Shown here: positions 7,000-15,171 of the stretch, in pieces
Layout: each line of letters starts with the position of its first letter
Position numbering within the stretch: the first letter of the stretch is position 1
Assembly: GCA_029262175.1 (NCBI GenBank)
Contig: JAJCZV010000167.1
Span: 1-36,943, forward strand
Reading direction: 5' to 3'
Length of the DNA stretch: 36,943 nt
DNA from: Gemmatimonadota bacterium
GTDB taxonomy: Bacteria > Gemmatimonadota > Gemmatimonadetes > Palauibacterales > Palauibacteraceae
The notes under the pieces: model-generated
Databases searched by the model: none
What the model was told of the DNA's origin: nothing
What the model saw: the letters and a program-made list of their open reading frames with translations, nothing else
Translations under genes and position numbers: made by a program

Positions 7000-8047
7000 A
7001 GCAAACGTCCGCGCCCGGTTTGCAGCGACAGGCTCGCAGCTCCGGGACGCCGGGCACCTCACCCCCGAGTGCCGTGATCACGAGATCCGCTAAGACCTCG
7101 ATGAACATCGACGCCTCGTGGTCGATCGGTACCCGGTGAAACGCGAGCCCTAGTTCGCGCGCTTCCGCCGCCAGATCTACGTCGAGTTCGACGAGTGTCT
7201 CGGACTGCTCGTGCATAAAACTGATCGGGTCGACCACGATCGCGCGCGTCTCGGTCAACGAACGAAGCGCTTCTTCGATCGATGGTGCGGTCCACTCGAT
7301 GCGTCGATTCGAGTGATTCTGGTAGCCGAGGGCCCAGCGACGGACTCCGAGGGCTTCGGACTGCAGATGACACCACTCCTCGACATACTCCACGTAGCGG
7401 CTGCCGTCACGGACATACCGAAGCGGCGTGCCGTGCGCGCTAAACACGAGTCGGACGTCCGAGTCATTCAGGTCGAGGCCGGCGTCTTCGGCCGTTCGGC
7501 GTGTGGCGTCCGCGCGGTGGCGCACATAGCCGGGATGTCGATGCCAGCCTGTGATCTCGACGGTGCGCGGGTCCCAACCCGACTGTCGCAGGCTGGCGCG
7601 TACGCTGGTCAGCGCCGCTACGGTCGTGCTCGGACCACAGAGAGGATAGACGGGGACAAGGACCAACGTATCCGGATCGTTTGCGCGCAGCTGTTCGAGT
7701 GCCTCATCGATCGACGGCTTCGTGAACTGCATCCCCACGGCCACGGCCATCGTTTCGCCGCGGGCCTCGAGCGCAGTCTGCAGGGCAGCCGCCTGATCCG
7801 CGGCCTGCGCGTTTAGCGGGGAGCCCCCGATGGATTCGTAGGCCTCGACCAGCCCGGGCGCGCGGCGCCGTGCCAGCTCTCGGCTTCGGAGGGCGACGTC
7901 TTCGACGGTCTCCTGCGGCTCGAGACGCGCGTTGGCGGTAAAGATGGCCTCCAGAAACGGCACGACCTCGTCGAGCGCCGGGGTTGCGGGCTCTCCGAAG
8001 TTGAGTAACAGCGCGGCGGCAGTTTCCGCGGATCCGGATCTGATCAT
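6950..8047 (-). CDS. hemH: Ferrochelatase, possibly [2Fe-2S]-containing
   Basis: A 365-residue enzyme that inserts Fe2+ into protoporphyrin IX, the last step of protohaem synthesis by this route. The metal-handling residues are visible: His205 in FSAHGTPL and Glu283 in the HEQSETLVELD block. NFGEP near the start and SIGGSPLNAQ are typical. The C-terminus carries three close cysteines, Cys340, Cys342 and Cys349, and Cys137 lies in the YPLCGPSTTV loop. Three C-terminal cysteines plus one internal one is the ligand count of [2Fe-2S] ferrochelatases known from Caulobacter and Mycobacterium, though the spacing here differs. GAGAGG precedes the ATG. It converges with tag and diverges from hemG. Confidence 0.93.
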   Translation of the reverse strand: MIRSGSAETAAALLLNFGEPATPALDEVVPFLEAIFTANARLEPQETVEDVALRSRELARRRAPGLVEAYESIGGSPLNAQAADQAAALQTALEARGETMAVAVGMQFTKPSIDEALEQLRANDPDTLVLVPVYPLCGPSTTVAALTSVRASLRQSGWDPRTVEITGWHRHPGYVRHRADATRRTAEDAGLDLNDSDVRLVFSAHGTPLRYVRDGSRYVEYVEEWCHLQSEALGVRRWALGYQNHSNRRIEWTAPSIEEALRSLTETRAIVVDPISFMHEQSETLVELDVDLAAEARELGLAFHRVPIDHEASMFIEVLADLVITALGGEVPGVPELRACRCKPGADVCFNGEPLGPPRLDGNNS

Positions 8048-8172
8048 CGGGCCTCTCGAAGGTTCGAACGCGCATACACTAGAGCGCCGACCCCCGCGCG
8101 CCTATGCCGAGTCTCGGGTTGCCACACGGCGGTCCGATGTGGAGCTTGCCGCGCCAAGCGAAGGGGGGGGCA

Positions 8173-9435
8173 TTGCGCGTCGGAATCGTAGGGGGCGGAA
8201 TCACTGGGCTCGCGTTGACGCACGCGCTGGCGCGGCGCGGCATCGAGTCCGTGCTCTTCGAGGCATCCGAGCATCCTGGCGGAATCATCCGCACGCTTCG
8301 CGACGGCGAACGCGTGCTCGAGCTTGGCCCGCAGCGTACCCGGCTCGTCCCCGGGGTGCGGAAGCTCGTGGAGGAGCTTGGTCTGGGGGACCGCGTCTTG
8401 GAAGCGGCGGCGGGAGCGGGATTGTATGTGTGGACCCGCGGCGAGCTCCGCCGAGTTCCGTCGAGACCCACCGGCCTCCTCATGGGCGACCTGCTTTCGA
8501 TGTCCGGGCGACTCCGCGCCGCCCTCGAGCCCCTGACGGCTGGCCTTCGGAAGGGAGAATCCGTCGCCGGGTATTTTCGCCGCAAAGCGGGAGACGAAGC
8601 CTACCGCACCCTGTTTGGACCTTTGATCTCGGCCACGTTCGCGTCGGATCCCGACAAGATGCCTGCCGCGCGAGCACTCCCGATGATCCTGCAGCCGCTC
8701 GGGGTACGCCGCAGCCTGTTGGCGGCGGCCGCGCGCTGGTCGAGTGACGGGTCGGCTCGAGCGTGCACGTTTCGCGGTGGGATGTCGGAGCTACCCCTGG
8801 CGTTGGCCGAGCGACATGCCGATCGCATTCGACTCGGCACGAGGGTGCTGAGCATCGAAACCGATGGCTCAGCGCTGCGCGTGGACGTTCGTGGGCCTGT
8901 GTCGAGCGAGTCGATGCGGCTCGGCGAAGTCGTCCTCACCGTTCCGCCAACGGAAGCGGCCCGTTTGCTACACTCCGTCGCGCCGGACGCTTCGGCCCGG
9001 CTCGGGAAGCTCCGAATGAACGAGGTCAGCGTCGTCCCCTTGCAGGTCGAGTCGGCCCCGGCGGGGTTCGGATTTCAGGTCGCGTTCGGCGAGCGCTGGC
9101 GTACGCGAGGCGTGACGTGGAACGCCTCGTTGTTTGGAAGAGAAGGCATCAGTACCGCCTATTTGGGTGGGGGGCTCGACCCAGAAGTCGCAGGTTGGTC
9201 CGATGGCCGGGTGGGTAAGCTCGCGGCGCGGGAGTACACCTCGATCCACGGGGTCGAAGCGTGGCCCTTGGCCGTGGCCAGGCCGCGCTTGCCCGCCTAC
9301 GACGATTCCTGGTCAGCGCTGGATGATCTCGTCTTGCCCGCGGGGATCCGTCTGGCGGCGAACTACATGGGGCGGCTCGGCATCTCCGCTCGGATCGCCC
9401 AAGCCGAGGCCGTCGCGGCTGCGCTGGCGGACTAG
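8173..9435 (+). CDS. hemG: Protoporphyrinogen oxidase, HemG/HemY-type (FAD)
   Basis: A 420-residue flavoprotein that oxidises protoporphyrinogen IX to protoporphyrin IX using oxygen, directly upstream of the ferrochelatase step. The dinucleotide-binding fold starts at the N-terminus (VGIVGGGITGLALTHAL, then VLFEAS) and PGG follows; a C-terminal FAD segment ends in NYMGRLGISARIAQAEAVA. Start choice: the TTG at 8173 places the Rossmann motif at residue 4, as usual, and has AGGGGG with a 5-nt spacer. In-frame ATGs at 8104 and 8137 would add 23 or 12 residues of unlikely sequence without ribosome binding sites. The 125-bp divergent gap with hemH would hold both promoters. Its stop overlaps the hemE stop by 4 nt. 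Confidence 0.9.
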   Translation: MRVGIVGGGITGLALTHALARRGIESVLFEASEHPGGIIRTLRDGERVLELGPQRTRLVPGVRKLVEELGLGDRVLEAAAGAGLYVWTRGELRRVPSRPTGLLMGDLLSMSGRLRAALEPLTAGLRKGESVAGYFRRKAGDEAYRTLFGPLISATFASDPDKMPAARALPMILQPLGVRRSLLAAAARWSSDGSARACTFRGGMSELPLALAERHADRIRLGTRVLSIETDGSALRVDVRGPVSSESMRLGEVVLTVPPTEAARLLHSVAPDASARLGKLRMNEVSVVPLQVESAPAGFGFQVAFGERWRTRGVTWNASLFGREGISTAYLGGGLDPEVAGWSDGRVGKLAAREYTSIHGVEAWPLAVARPRLPAYDDSWSALDDLVLPAGIRLAANYMGRLGISARIAQAEAVAAALAD

Positions 9436-10463
9436 GACGCGGCTGAGAGACCCGAGTTCCGAACCGCTGCGATCACAGCGGAGATGACGTCCGGATCGGA
9501 ATCTGGGTGGAGGCCGTGCCCGAGATTGAAGATGTGCCCCGGTCGTCCACCGGCTCGATCGAGCACGACGCGGGCACCACGGACGGCGGCCTCCTCGCCA
9601 GCCAGGATCGCGGCTGGGTCGAGGTTGCCCTGGATCGCCCGGTCGAATCCAATCGCCTCCCACGCCACGTCGAGCGGCGTGCGCCAGTCCACCCCGACGC
9701 CGTCGCCACCTGCTTTCGCGATCAGCGGTAAGAGATCCTGGTATGCCGACCCGAAGTGGATCGTCGGAACCCCCGCATGCGCGAGTTGGGTGAGCAGCGC
9801 CGTCGAGTAGGGAAGCACGCGTTCGCTGTACAACTCCGGATCGAGAACGCCGGACCAAGAATCGAAGATTTGGATGGCGCCCGCACCGGCTTCGTACTGT
9901 GCGATCGCGAAATCGGCGAGGTGGTCGACCCAAAAACTCGCCAGTCGGTCCCACGCCTCCGGCCGTCGAATCATGAACGCCCGTAGCTGGGCGAGCCGGC
10001 TCTCCCGGGGACCGTCGCACAGATACGAGCAGAGCGTGAAGGGCGCCCCGACGAAGCCGATGACGGGCAGTTCATGTCGTTGGCGAAGTAGCCGGATGGC
10101 TTCCAAGACAAAATCCAAACGCTGTCTCGGGTCGAACGCTTCCAGCCGAGCCGCGTCTTCGAGCCCCGACCACGGAGGAAGAACGACGGGTCCGACGCCC
10201 GGGCGAAGCTCGACGTCCAGTCCAGCTGCTTCGAACGGGGTCGACAGATCTTGAAACAGGACGAGAGCGTCAACGGGGAAGTACTCGAGCGGGAGCGCCG
10301 TGATGCGCGCGGCGGACTCGGGGTTCCGGACGAGGTCGAGGAACCCGTGTTCCTTCCGTTCCTCGCGGTAGGCTGGAAGACAACGTCCAGCTTGGCGCAT
10401 GAACCACACGGGAGTTCGTTCGACGGGCTGGCGCGCGAGCGCGCGAAGAAAAAGATCATTCAT
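9432..10463 (-). CDS. hemE: Uroporphyrinogen decarboxylase
   Basis: A 343-residue enzyme that removes four acetate carboxyls from uroporphyrinogen III to give coproporphyrinogen III. Signature blocks are present: VWFMRQAGR near the start (with CLPAY where most homologues have YLPEY), LFQDLSTPFEAAGLDVE (the essential Asp region), GFVGAPFTLCSYL, and the C-terminal FNLGHGLHPDSDP. The ATG at 10463 gives the standard MNDLFLRAL beginning; the frame stays open upstream but without family similarity. Convergent with hemG. With hemH and hemG it covers three of the last steps to haem, but the three are on alternating strands and so cannot be one operon. Confidence 0.95.
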   Translation of the reverse strand: MNDLFLRALARQPVERTPVWFMRQAGRCLPAYREERKEHGFLDLVRNPESAARITALPLEYFPVDALVLFQDLSTPFEAAGLDVELRPGVGPVVLPPWSGLEDAARLEAFDPRQRLDFVLEAIRLLRQRHELPVIGFVGAPFTLCSYLCDGPRESRLAQLRAFMIRRPEAWDRLASFWVDHLADFAIAQYEAGAGAIQIFDSWSGVLDPELYSERVLPYSTALLTQLAHAGVPTIHFGSAYQDLLPLIAKAGGDGVGVDWRTPLDVAWEAIGFDRAIQGNLDPAAILAGEEAAVRGARVVLDRAGGRPGHIFNLGHGLHPDSDPDVISAVIAAVRNSGLSAAS

Positions 10464-10594
10464 AGGGCGGCATCTACCCCCGAGTCTCCCGAGAAGCAAA
10501 CGGGGCCGGCGTCCTGGACACCGGAAGGCTCGCGCGTAGCTTCCGAGCAGGTCTCGAAGGCACGTCGTCCCGAACCCGTCTCCAAGGAGTCACC

Positions 10595-11800
10595 ATGTCG
10601 CGAACCGGTCGCTATCTGGCCGTTGCGCTCTTCGGCCTCGGTCTGACCCCAGGGCTCCGGGCCCAAGTGCCGGCCCTCGCCGACCACACCCTGACGAGCG
10701 GGCAGATCGGGGCGGCGATCGCAGAGGGTCGGCCGTTCTTGGACTCGCTGCGTCACGCGGCCGGACTACCGGGCATCCAGGTGGCGGTCTCCGTGGGAGG
10801 TCACACCGTGTGGAGCGAGGGGATCGGATACGCCAATGTCGAATCCATGACGCCGGTCACGCCGGTCAGTCGCTTCCGAGTGGGGAGTGTGGCCAAGCCA
10901 CTAACGGCGGTAGCGATCGCCCAACTCGTCGCAGCGGGCAAGCTCGATCTGGACCTGCCCGTCCAGACGTACGTGCCGAGTTTTCCGGAGAAGAACTGGC
11001 CCGTGACCACCCGGCAACTGGCCGGGCACCTGTCGGGAATTCGTCACTACAATTGCACGAAACCGACGCTTCGACCCTGTGAGGCATCCTTGACCACCGT
11101 GTTCCAGCGGATCGCAGCGGGGGACGAGAACTTGAGTGCGGTCAGGTACAACACGGTCGCCGATGGCCTCGAGATTTTTCGAGACGACCCGCTGCTTTTC
11201 GAGCCGGGGAGTGCCTATTCCTATTCCAGCTACGCGTGGAATCTCATCGGGGCCGTGATCGAGGGCGCCTCCGCCCGACCCTTCCTCGAGTACGTGGAAG
11301 AGAACGTTTTCGACGAGCTCAACCTGTCGCATACCGCGGCGGACTGGACCGATCATTTGGTTCCGTTCCGGACGAACTACTACGAATTCACGCCCGACGG
11401 GGAGCTTCGCAACGCCCCTTATGTCGACAACAGCTACAAGTGGGCGGGCGGGGGATTCCTCTCGACGGCAGAAGATCTCGTGCGGTTCGCGGACGCCCAT
11501 TCTCGTCCCGGCTTCTTGGCCCAGGAGAGCCTCGATCTACTTCACACATCACAGAGGCTATCTTCCGGTGAGGAAACGGGTTATGGCGTCGGGTGGAGCA
11601 CCTATCACGATGAGCTCGGGCGCCGAATCGTCGGGCATGGCGGCGGGTCGATCGGAGGGTCGACGATGCTGATTCTGTATCCAAACGAACGCGTCTCGGT
11701 GGCGCTCATTTCAAACGTGTCCGATTGGCCCGGTGACCGAAGCGCATTTGCCCAACGAGTGGCGCAACCCTTCCTCGAAGCTCTGCAGGTTTATCCATGA
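10595..11800 (+). CDS. Secreted serine hydrolase, class C beta-lactamase/PBP-like family
   Basis: A 401-residue protein with a cleavable signal peptide (about residues 1-23, ending GLRA|QVPA). The catalytic motifs of the class C beta-lactamase/esterase-like fold are visible: SVAK at 98-101 (SxxK), YSS at 210-212 in the usual YxN position, and HGGG at 348-351. It resembles LACTB/D-aminopeptidase-type members rather than true beta-lactamases. AAGGAG stands 7 nt before the ATG. It is coupled by a 4-nt ATGA overlap to a secreted amidohydrolase of the D-aminoacylase type, so both probably work on exported peptides or peptidoglycan-derived D-amino acid conjugates. The substrate is not known from sequence. 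Confidence 0.88.
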   Translation: MSRTGRYLAVALFGLGLTPGLRAQVPALADHTLTSGQIGAAIAEGRPFLDSLRHAAGLPGIQVAVSVGGHTVWSEGIGYANVESMTPVTPVSRFRVGSVAKPLTAVAIAQLVAAGKLDLDLPVQTYVPSFPEKNWPVTTRQLAGHLSGIRHYNCTKPTLRPCEASLTTVFQRIAAGDENLSAVRYNTVADGLEIFRDDPLLFEPGSAYSYSSYAWNLIGAVIEGASARPFLEYVEENVFDELNLSHTAADWTDHLVPFRTNYYEFTPDGELRNAPYVDNSYKWAGGGFLSTAEDLVRFADAHSRPGFLAQESLDLLHTSQRLSSGEETGYGVGWSTYHDELGRRIVGHGGGSIGGSTMLILYPNERVSVALISNVSDWPGDRSAFAQRVAQPFLEALQVYP

Positions 11801-13527
11801 AGCGCGTAGCGAGTCTCGCCCTGGCAACCGCTCTTCTCGGGGCCTTCGGCGTATCCGGCGGCCGGGCACAGACGCCGGAGCGTTTCGATACGCTTCTACG
11901 CGGTGGACGCGTCCTCGACGGCACGGGCAATCCCTGGTTTCGCGCCGACGTCGGGATCACGGATGGACGCATTGTGGCGCTCGGAGACCTTCGGACGGCG
12001 ACCGCGGACCGGGTTCTCGAACTCGACGGTCGCTACGTCGTGCCCGGCTTTATCGACATCCATTCGCATGCCGACGAAGGGCTCGATGCCGCGGGTGCGC
12101 CGGGAAGCGAGGGCGCTCGTCGTCGCGCGGCGCCGAACATGGTGAGCCAGGGCGTCACCACCGTCGTCGTGAACCAGGACGGACGCAGTCCGTGGCCGAT
12201 CGCGGATCAGCGCGCGCGTTTGGAGGAGCTAGGGCACGGACCCAACGCGGCTCTCATGGTCGGGCACAACACGATTCGCGCCCTGGCCCTGGGGGACGAC
12301 TTCCAACGTGTGTCTACGCCGGCGGAGGTCGAGCGCATGACCGAAATGGTCGACCAGGGCATGGCCGAGGGCGCGTTCGGGCTCAGTGCGGGACTCGAAT
12401 ATGTCCCCGGCCGTTGGAGCGAGACGTCCGAGCTGTTTCCGCTGGTCTCCGCTGCGGGACGCGGGGGTGGCGTCTTCGTCGTCCACGAGCGCAGCTCCGG
12501 GCTGACCCCGATGTGGTTCTGGCCCAGCCAGGACGATGCCGGCCCCCCCACCATGATCCAGACGATCATCGAGGATATCGAAATCGCTGAGCGCACGGGG
12601 GTGACCACCGTCGCCACGCACATCAAAGCGCGCGGGGCCGATTTCTGGGGTGCCGGTCGCGCGCTGATCGACCTGATCGAGCGGGCGCGGGCCAGGGGGG
12701 TCCCCATTTGGGCCGATCAATACCCCTACAACACGACCGGAAGCGACGGAAACACCGTGCTCATTCCGCGTTGGTTGTTCGAGACGGCGGCGGATGAAAA
12801 CGGCCGCCCCGACTTTGCCGCCGCTCTCGAGCGTGCGCTGGCCGATTCGGGTCTCGGCGAACAGGTGCGACAGGACATCGAACACGAGATCAGTCGTCGC
12901 GGAGGTCCCGAGAACCTCGTCGTGATGGAGCACGAGGATCCGGATCTCGTGGGGCTGACCGTAGCGGAGCTCTCGGCCTTGTGGGATGCGTTTCCCGTCG
13001 ACGTGGCCATTCGTTTGCAAATCGAGGGGAACCGGAACCGCCCGGGGGGCGCCCGAGTGCGCGGGTTTTCACTCTCCGAGATCGATATCGAACAGTTCTC
13101 CCCGATGCCGTGGCTCCTCACGGCTTCCGACGCGGGTATCGCCCTCCCCAGCGACGGACCCGTTCACGCTCGGTACTACGGGACGTTTCCGAGAAAGATC
13201 AAACGCTACGCGCTGGACGCAGGAGTGCTTTCGCTCGAGAGTGCGGTGCGCTCGGCGACCAGTCTTCCGGCACAGGTGCTCGGCCTCCAGGATCGGGGGA
13301 TGATCCGTGAGGGGTTTGTGGCAGACGTCGCGGTACTCGATCTAGAACACCTTCAAGACAACGCGACGTTCTTCGATCCGCACCAATACGCATCTGGGAT
13401 CGACTACGTGATGGTCAACGGTGCGTTGGTCGTCGACCAGGGCGAGCTCACTTATGCGTTGCCAGGTATCATTTTGACGCCTGGCGCGGCCAGAAGTCAG
13501 GCAGGACGCCGCGTCTCGGGTCATTGA
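11797..13527 (+). CDS. Secreted amidohydrolase, N-acyl-D-amino-acid deacylase-like
   Basis: A 576-residue protein with a signal peptide (ending GGRA|QTPE) and a metal-dependent amidohydrolase domain. Metal ligands: His89 and His91 in FIDIHSHAD, His230 in VVHERSSG, His275 in ATHIKARG, and Asp453 in PSDGP. The stretch ARYYGTFPRKIKRY after that Asp is characteristic of D-aminoacylases. Where these enzymes usually have a metal-binding Cys in GNCG, this one has NQDG (126-129), so its metal site may be mononuclear or use another ligand. It starts inside the stop codon of the serine hydrolase gene. The likely role is hydrolysis of N-acyl-D-amino acids or related amides in the periplasm. Confidence 0.88.
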   Translation: MKRVASLALATALLGAFGVSGGRAQTPERFDTLLRGGRVLDGTGNPWFRADVGITDGRIVALGDLRTATADRVLELDGRYVVPGFIDIHSHADEGLDAAGAPGSEGARRRAAPNMVSQGVTTVVVNQDGRSPWPIADQRARLEELGHGPNAALMVGHNTIRALALGDDFQRVSTPAEVERMTEMVDQGMAEGAFGLSAGLEYVPGRWSETSELFPLVSAAGRGGGVFVVHERSSGLTPMWFWPSQDDAGPPTMIQTIIEDIEIAERTGVTTVATHIKARGADFWGAGRALIDLIERARARGVPIWADQYPYNTTGSDGNTVLIPRWLFETAADENGRPDFAAALERALADSGLGEQVRQDIEHEISRRGGPENLVVMEHEDPDLVGLTVAELSALWDAFPVDVAIRLQIEGNRNRPGGARVRGFSLSEIDIEQFSPMPWLLTASDAGIALPSDGPVHARYYGTFPRKIKRYALDAGVLSLESAVRSATSLPAQVLGLQDRGMIREGFVADVAVLDLEHLQDNATFFDPHQYASGIDYVMVNGALVVDQGELTYALPGIILTPGAARSQAGRRVSGH

Positions 13528-13549
13528 TCGACCGCTGACATTGTAAGAC

Positions 13550-13576
13550 GGTGCCGGGGGCCGAGTTCCCGGCGCC
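13550..13576 (+). terminator. GC-rich hairpin after the amidohydrolase gene
   Basis: GGTGCCGGG pairs with CCCGGCGCC (one G-T wobble, 9 bp) around a 9-nt loop, 22 nt after the stop codon. No T-run follows, so termination here is uncertain. Confidence 0.35.
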
Positions 13577-13630
13577 GACGCTCCGGCGTTCTGCCAAGCA
13601 GCCCGCCGTCTGCAAAATCTTCCTAGTTCC

Positions 13631-13651
13631 GGGCGACTCGGCGCCCTTTTT
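13631..13651 (+). terminator. Candidate intrinsic terminator
   Basis: GGGCG-ACTCGG-CGCCC forms a 5-bp GC stem with a 6-nt loop, followed immediately by TTTTT. It is 103 nt downstream of the amidohydrolase stop and is the only stem in the window with a directly adjoining T-run on the coding strand. The rest of the gap (to 13785) is unusually AT-rich and probably holds the promoter of the next gene, though I could not assign -35/-10 boxes. Confidence 0.5.
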
Positions 13652-13785
13652 CCTGTTCCGTAAACGCTTATTTTTTGGCCTCTTGCGTTTTCAAATGGGA
13701 AATGAGTTGCGAACGAACGTTTCTTGCACCGGGTCGCGTGGGGAAAACTCCGAACCGCAAATTGTAGAACGAGCTACGAGGTCCG

Positions 13786-14748
13786 ATGTTCAACGGGAAG
13801 AAAAACGCGGACGTAGGAACGGGAGGAACACGGGTCACGGATCTGCTTGGCGAGCTGCGTGCGCTCGCGTCGGAGAACCCCGGCGACGCGCAACTCCGGA
13901 GCCACCTCTCACGCGGGCTGTTCAGCGCGCTCACACACGTGACGGAAGCCGGTCAGCATTCTGAGCGGGAGGGGATCGTCCAAGAACTCCGCGGCCTTGC
14001 AGCGGAGAACCCCGAGGACGACGCCGTTCGCAGAGATCTCGCACGCGCGCTCTTCAACACGTTGAATATCTCCCATCATGCTGGAGAAGAGGTAAGCCGC
14101 GATCGAGCGTTGATCGAGTTGCGTTCACTTTCATCGGAGCACCCTCGAGACGAGGTGGTGCAGGAGCATCTGGTGAAGGCGCTCTTCAACGCGATGAACT
14201 ATGCGCACGCAGACGGCGATGCGGAGGGGCGTGACGCCTTGCTCGAAGAGCTCCGCGGCGTGAACGAAGGCACGGGTGAGGAAGCGTCGACGCGACTCAG
14301 ACTGGCCAAGGCCGTATTCAACGCCATTAGCCACGCGGTGGAAGCGGGCGACCCGGATCGGGCCAACTCGCTGATGCGCGAGCTGCGAGAACTGGCCAAT
14401 CGACACCCTGAGGATAGCGAGGTGCAAGCCCGCCTCTCGAAGGGTCTCGCTACGATGCTGCACCAAAGCTGCCGGTCGGACGATGCGTCCGGCGCGTCGG
14501 AAATCTTGGAGGAACTCCGCGCGATGGCTGGGCAGCACCCGGACCAACTCGTTCTCCGCGAGAGTCTCGCGATGGGACTGTCTGATACGCTCCAAGTCAT
14601 GGGCGAAGAGGCAGACCCCGGGCGCCGAGCGGACATGTTGGAAGAGCTTCGCTCGCTCGCTTCGAGTCACCCCGAGGCCGACACCATCCGGGCCCGTCTG
14701 GCGTCAGGCATCGCCAACGAGCTCAGCATGGCGGTTCGCACGAACTGA
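13786..14748 (+). CDS. Protein of seven 44-residue TPR-like helical repeats
   Basis: A 320-residue soluble protein whose length from about residue 18 is seven back-to-back repeats of 44 residues. The consensus is about LLEELRxLAxxHPEDxxV, then RxxLAxALFNxLxxAxEAGD. Each unit predicts two helices, so the whole should be an alpha solenoid of TPR type. Units end at near-identical phase: ELRALASENPGD, ELRGLAAENPED, ELRSLSSEHPRD, ELRGVNEGTGEE, ELRELANRHPED, ELRAMAGQHPDQ, ELRSLASSHPEA. I know similar 44-residue repeats from archaeal TPR proteins. No signal peptide or catalytic motif. GAGG precedes the ATG. It stands alone, between a terminator candidate and a strong hairpin, and probably serves as a protein-binding scaffold. 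Confidence 0.85.
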   Translation: MFNGKKNADVGTGGTRVTDLLGELRALASENPGDAQLRSHLSRGLFSALTHVTEAGQHSEREGIVQELRGLAAENPEDDAVRRDLARALFNTLNISHHAGEEVSRDRALIELRSLSSEHPRDEVVQEHLVKALFNAMNYAHADGDAEGRDALLEELRGVNEGTGEEASTRLRLAKAVFNAISHAVEAGDPDRANSLMRELRELANRHPEDSEVQARLSKGLATMLHQSCRSDDASGASEILEELRAMAGQHPDQLVLRESLAMGLSDTLQVMGEEADPGRRADMLEELRSLASSHPEADTIRARLASGIANELSMAVRTN

Positions 14749-15171
14749 CTCAACCTCACGCATAGACGCACGAAAGGCCGCGCCGGGCTGACGCCTGGCG
14801 CGGCCGCGTCGCATCCGGTCGGGAACCTTCGTCGATGTCTCGGGCGTTGATCTATCTGTATCCACCGCCCGCTAAAACGTGCGCACGTATGGGCAGCGTG
14901 CTCCCGATCGGCCTGAAGCGACGCGGGCCATAAGTCGTTATCGCAACGCAAGTTAAGCGGATGTATCTCAAGATGCGGTAGCCGGTATACGCTTTGCGCC
15001 TGGCTCGGCCCAGTCAGCTACCCTCGAGAAGGTCCCGCGCGTTTGCGCGAGATGAAGACCCAGGGCGGATCCCACTGCCGATTTCCGGTCGAGGCCCGCA
15101 GGCACCTCGCCGGCTGGGTGTGTGGGCGCGTGGGCCTTCTCTTTTCTTTCGACTGCCCCCATCTTTTCATC
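14749..15171. other. 423-bp intergenic region; no gene seen
   Basis: It holds a strong hairpin at 14776-14805 and a 12-bp perfect palindrome ACGTGCGCACGT at 14877-14888. There is also a small CGCGC/GCGCG stem near 15038, and presumably the promoter of the thioredoxin-like gene. Open frames here have no recognisable protein features. Confidence 0.4.
14776..14805 (+). terminator. Strong 13-bp hairpin after the repeat-protein gene
   Basis: GGCCGCGCCGGGC and GCCTGGCGCGGCC pair over 13 bp (one G-T wobble) with a TGAC tetraloop, 27 nt after the stop codon. AAA precedes it, so on the plus strand there is no T-run after it. This is probably the 3' end of the repeat-protein transcript. Confidence 0.5.

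Noticed and set aside
11733..12590. A 285-codon frame inside the amidohydrolase gene
   Set aside because: Arg-rich low-information sequence typical of a shifted frame in GC-rich DNA; the main frame carries all metal ligands.
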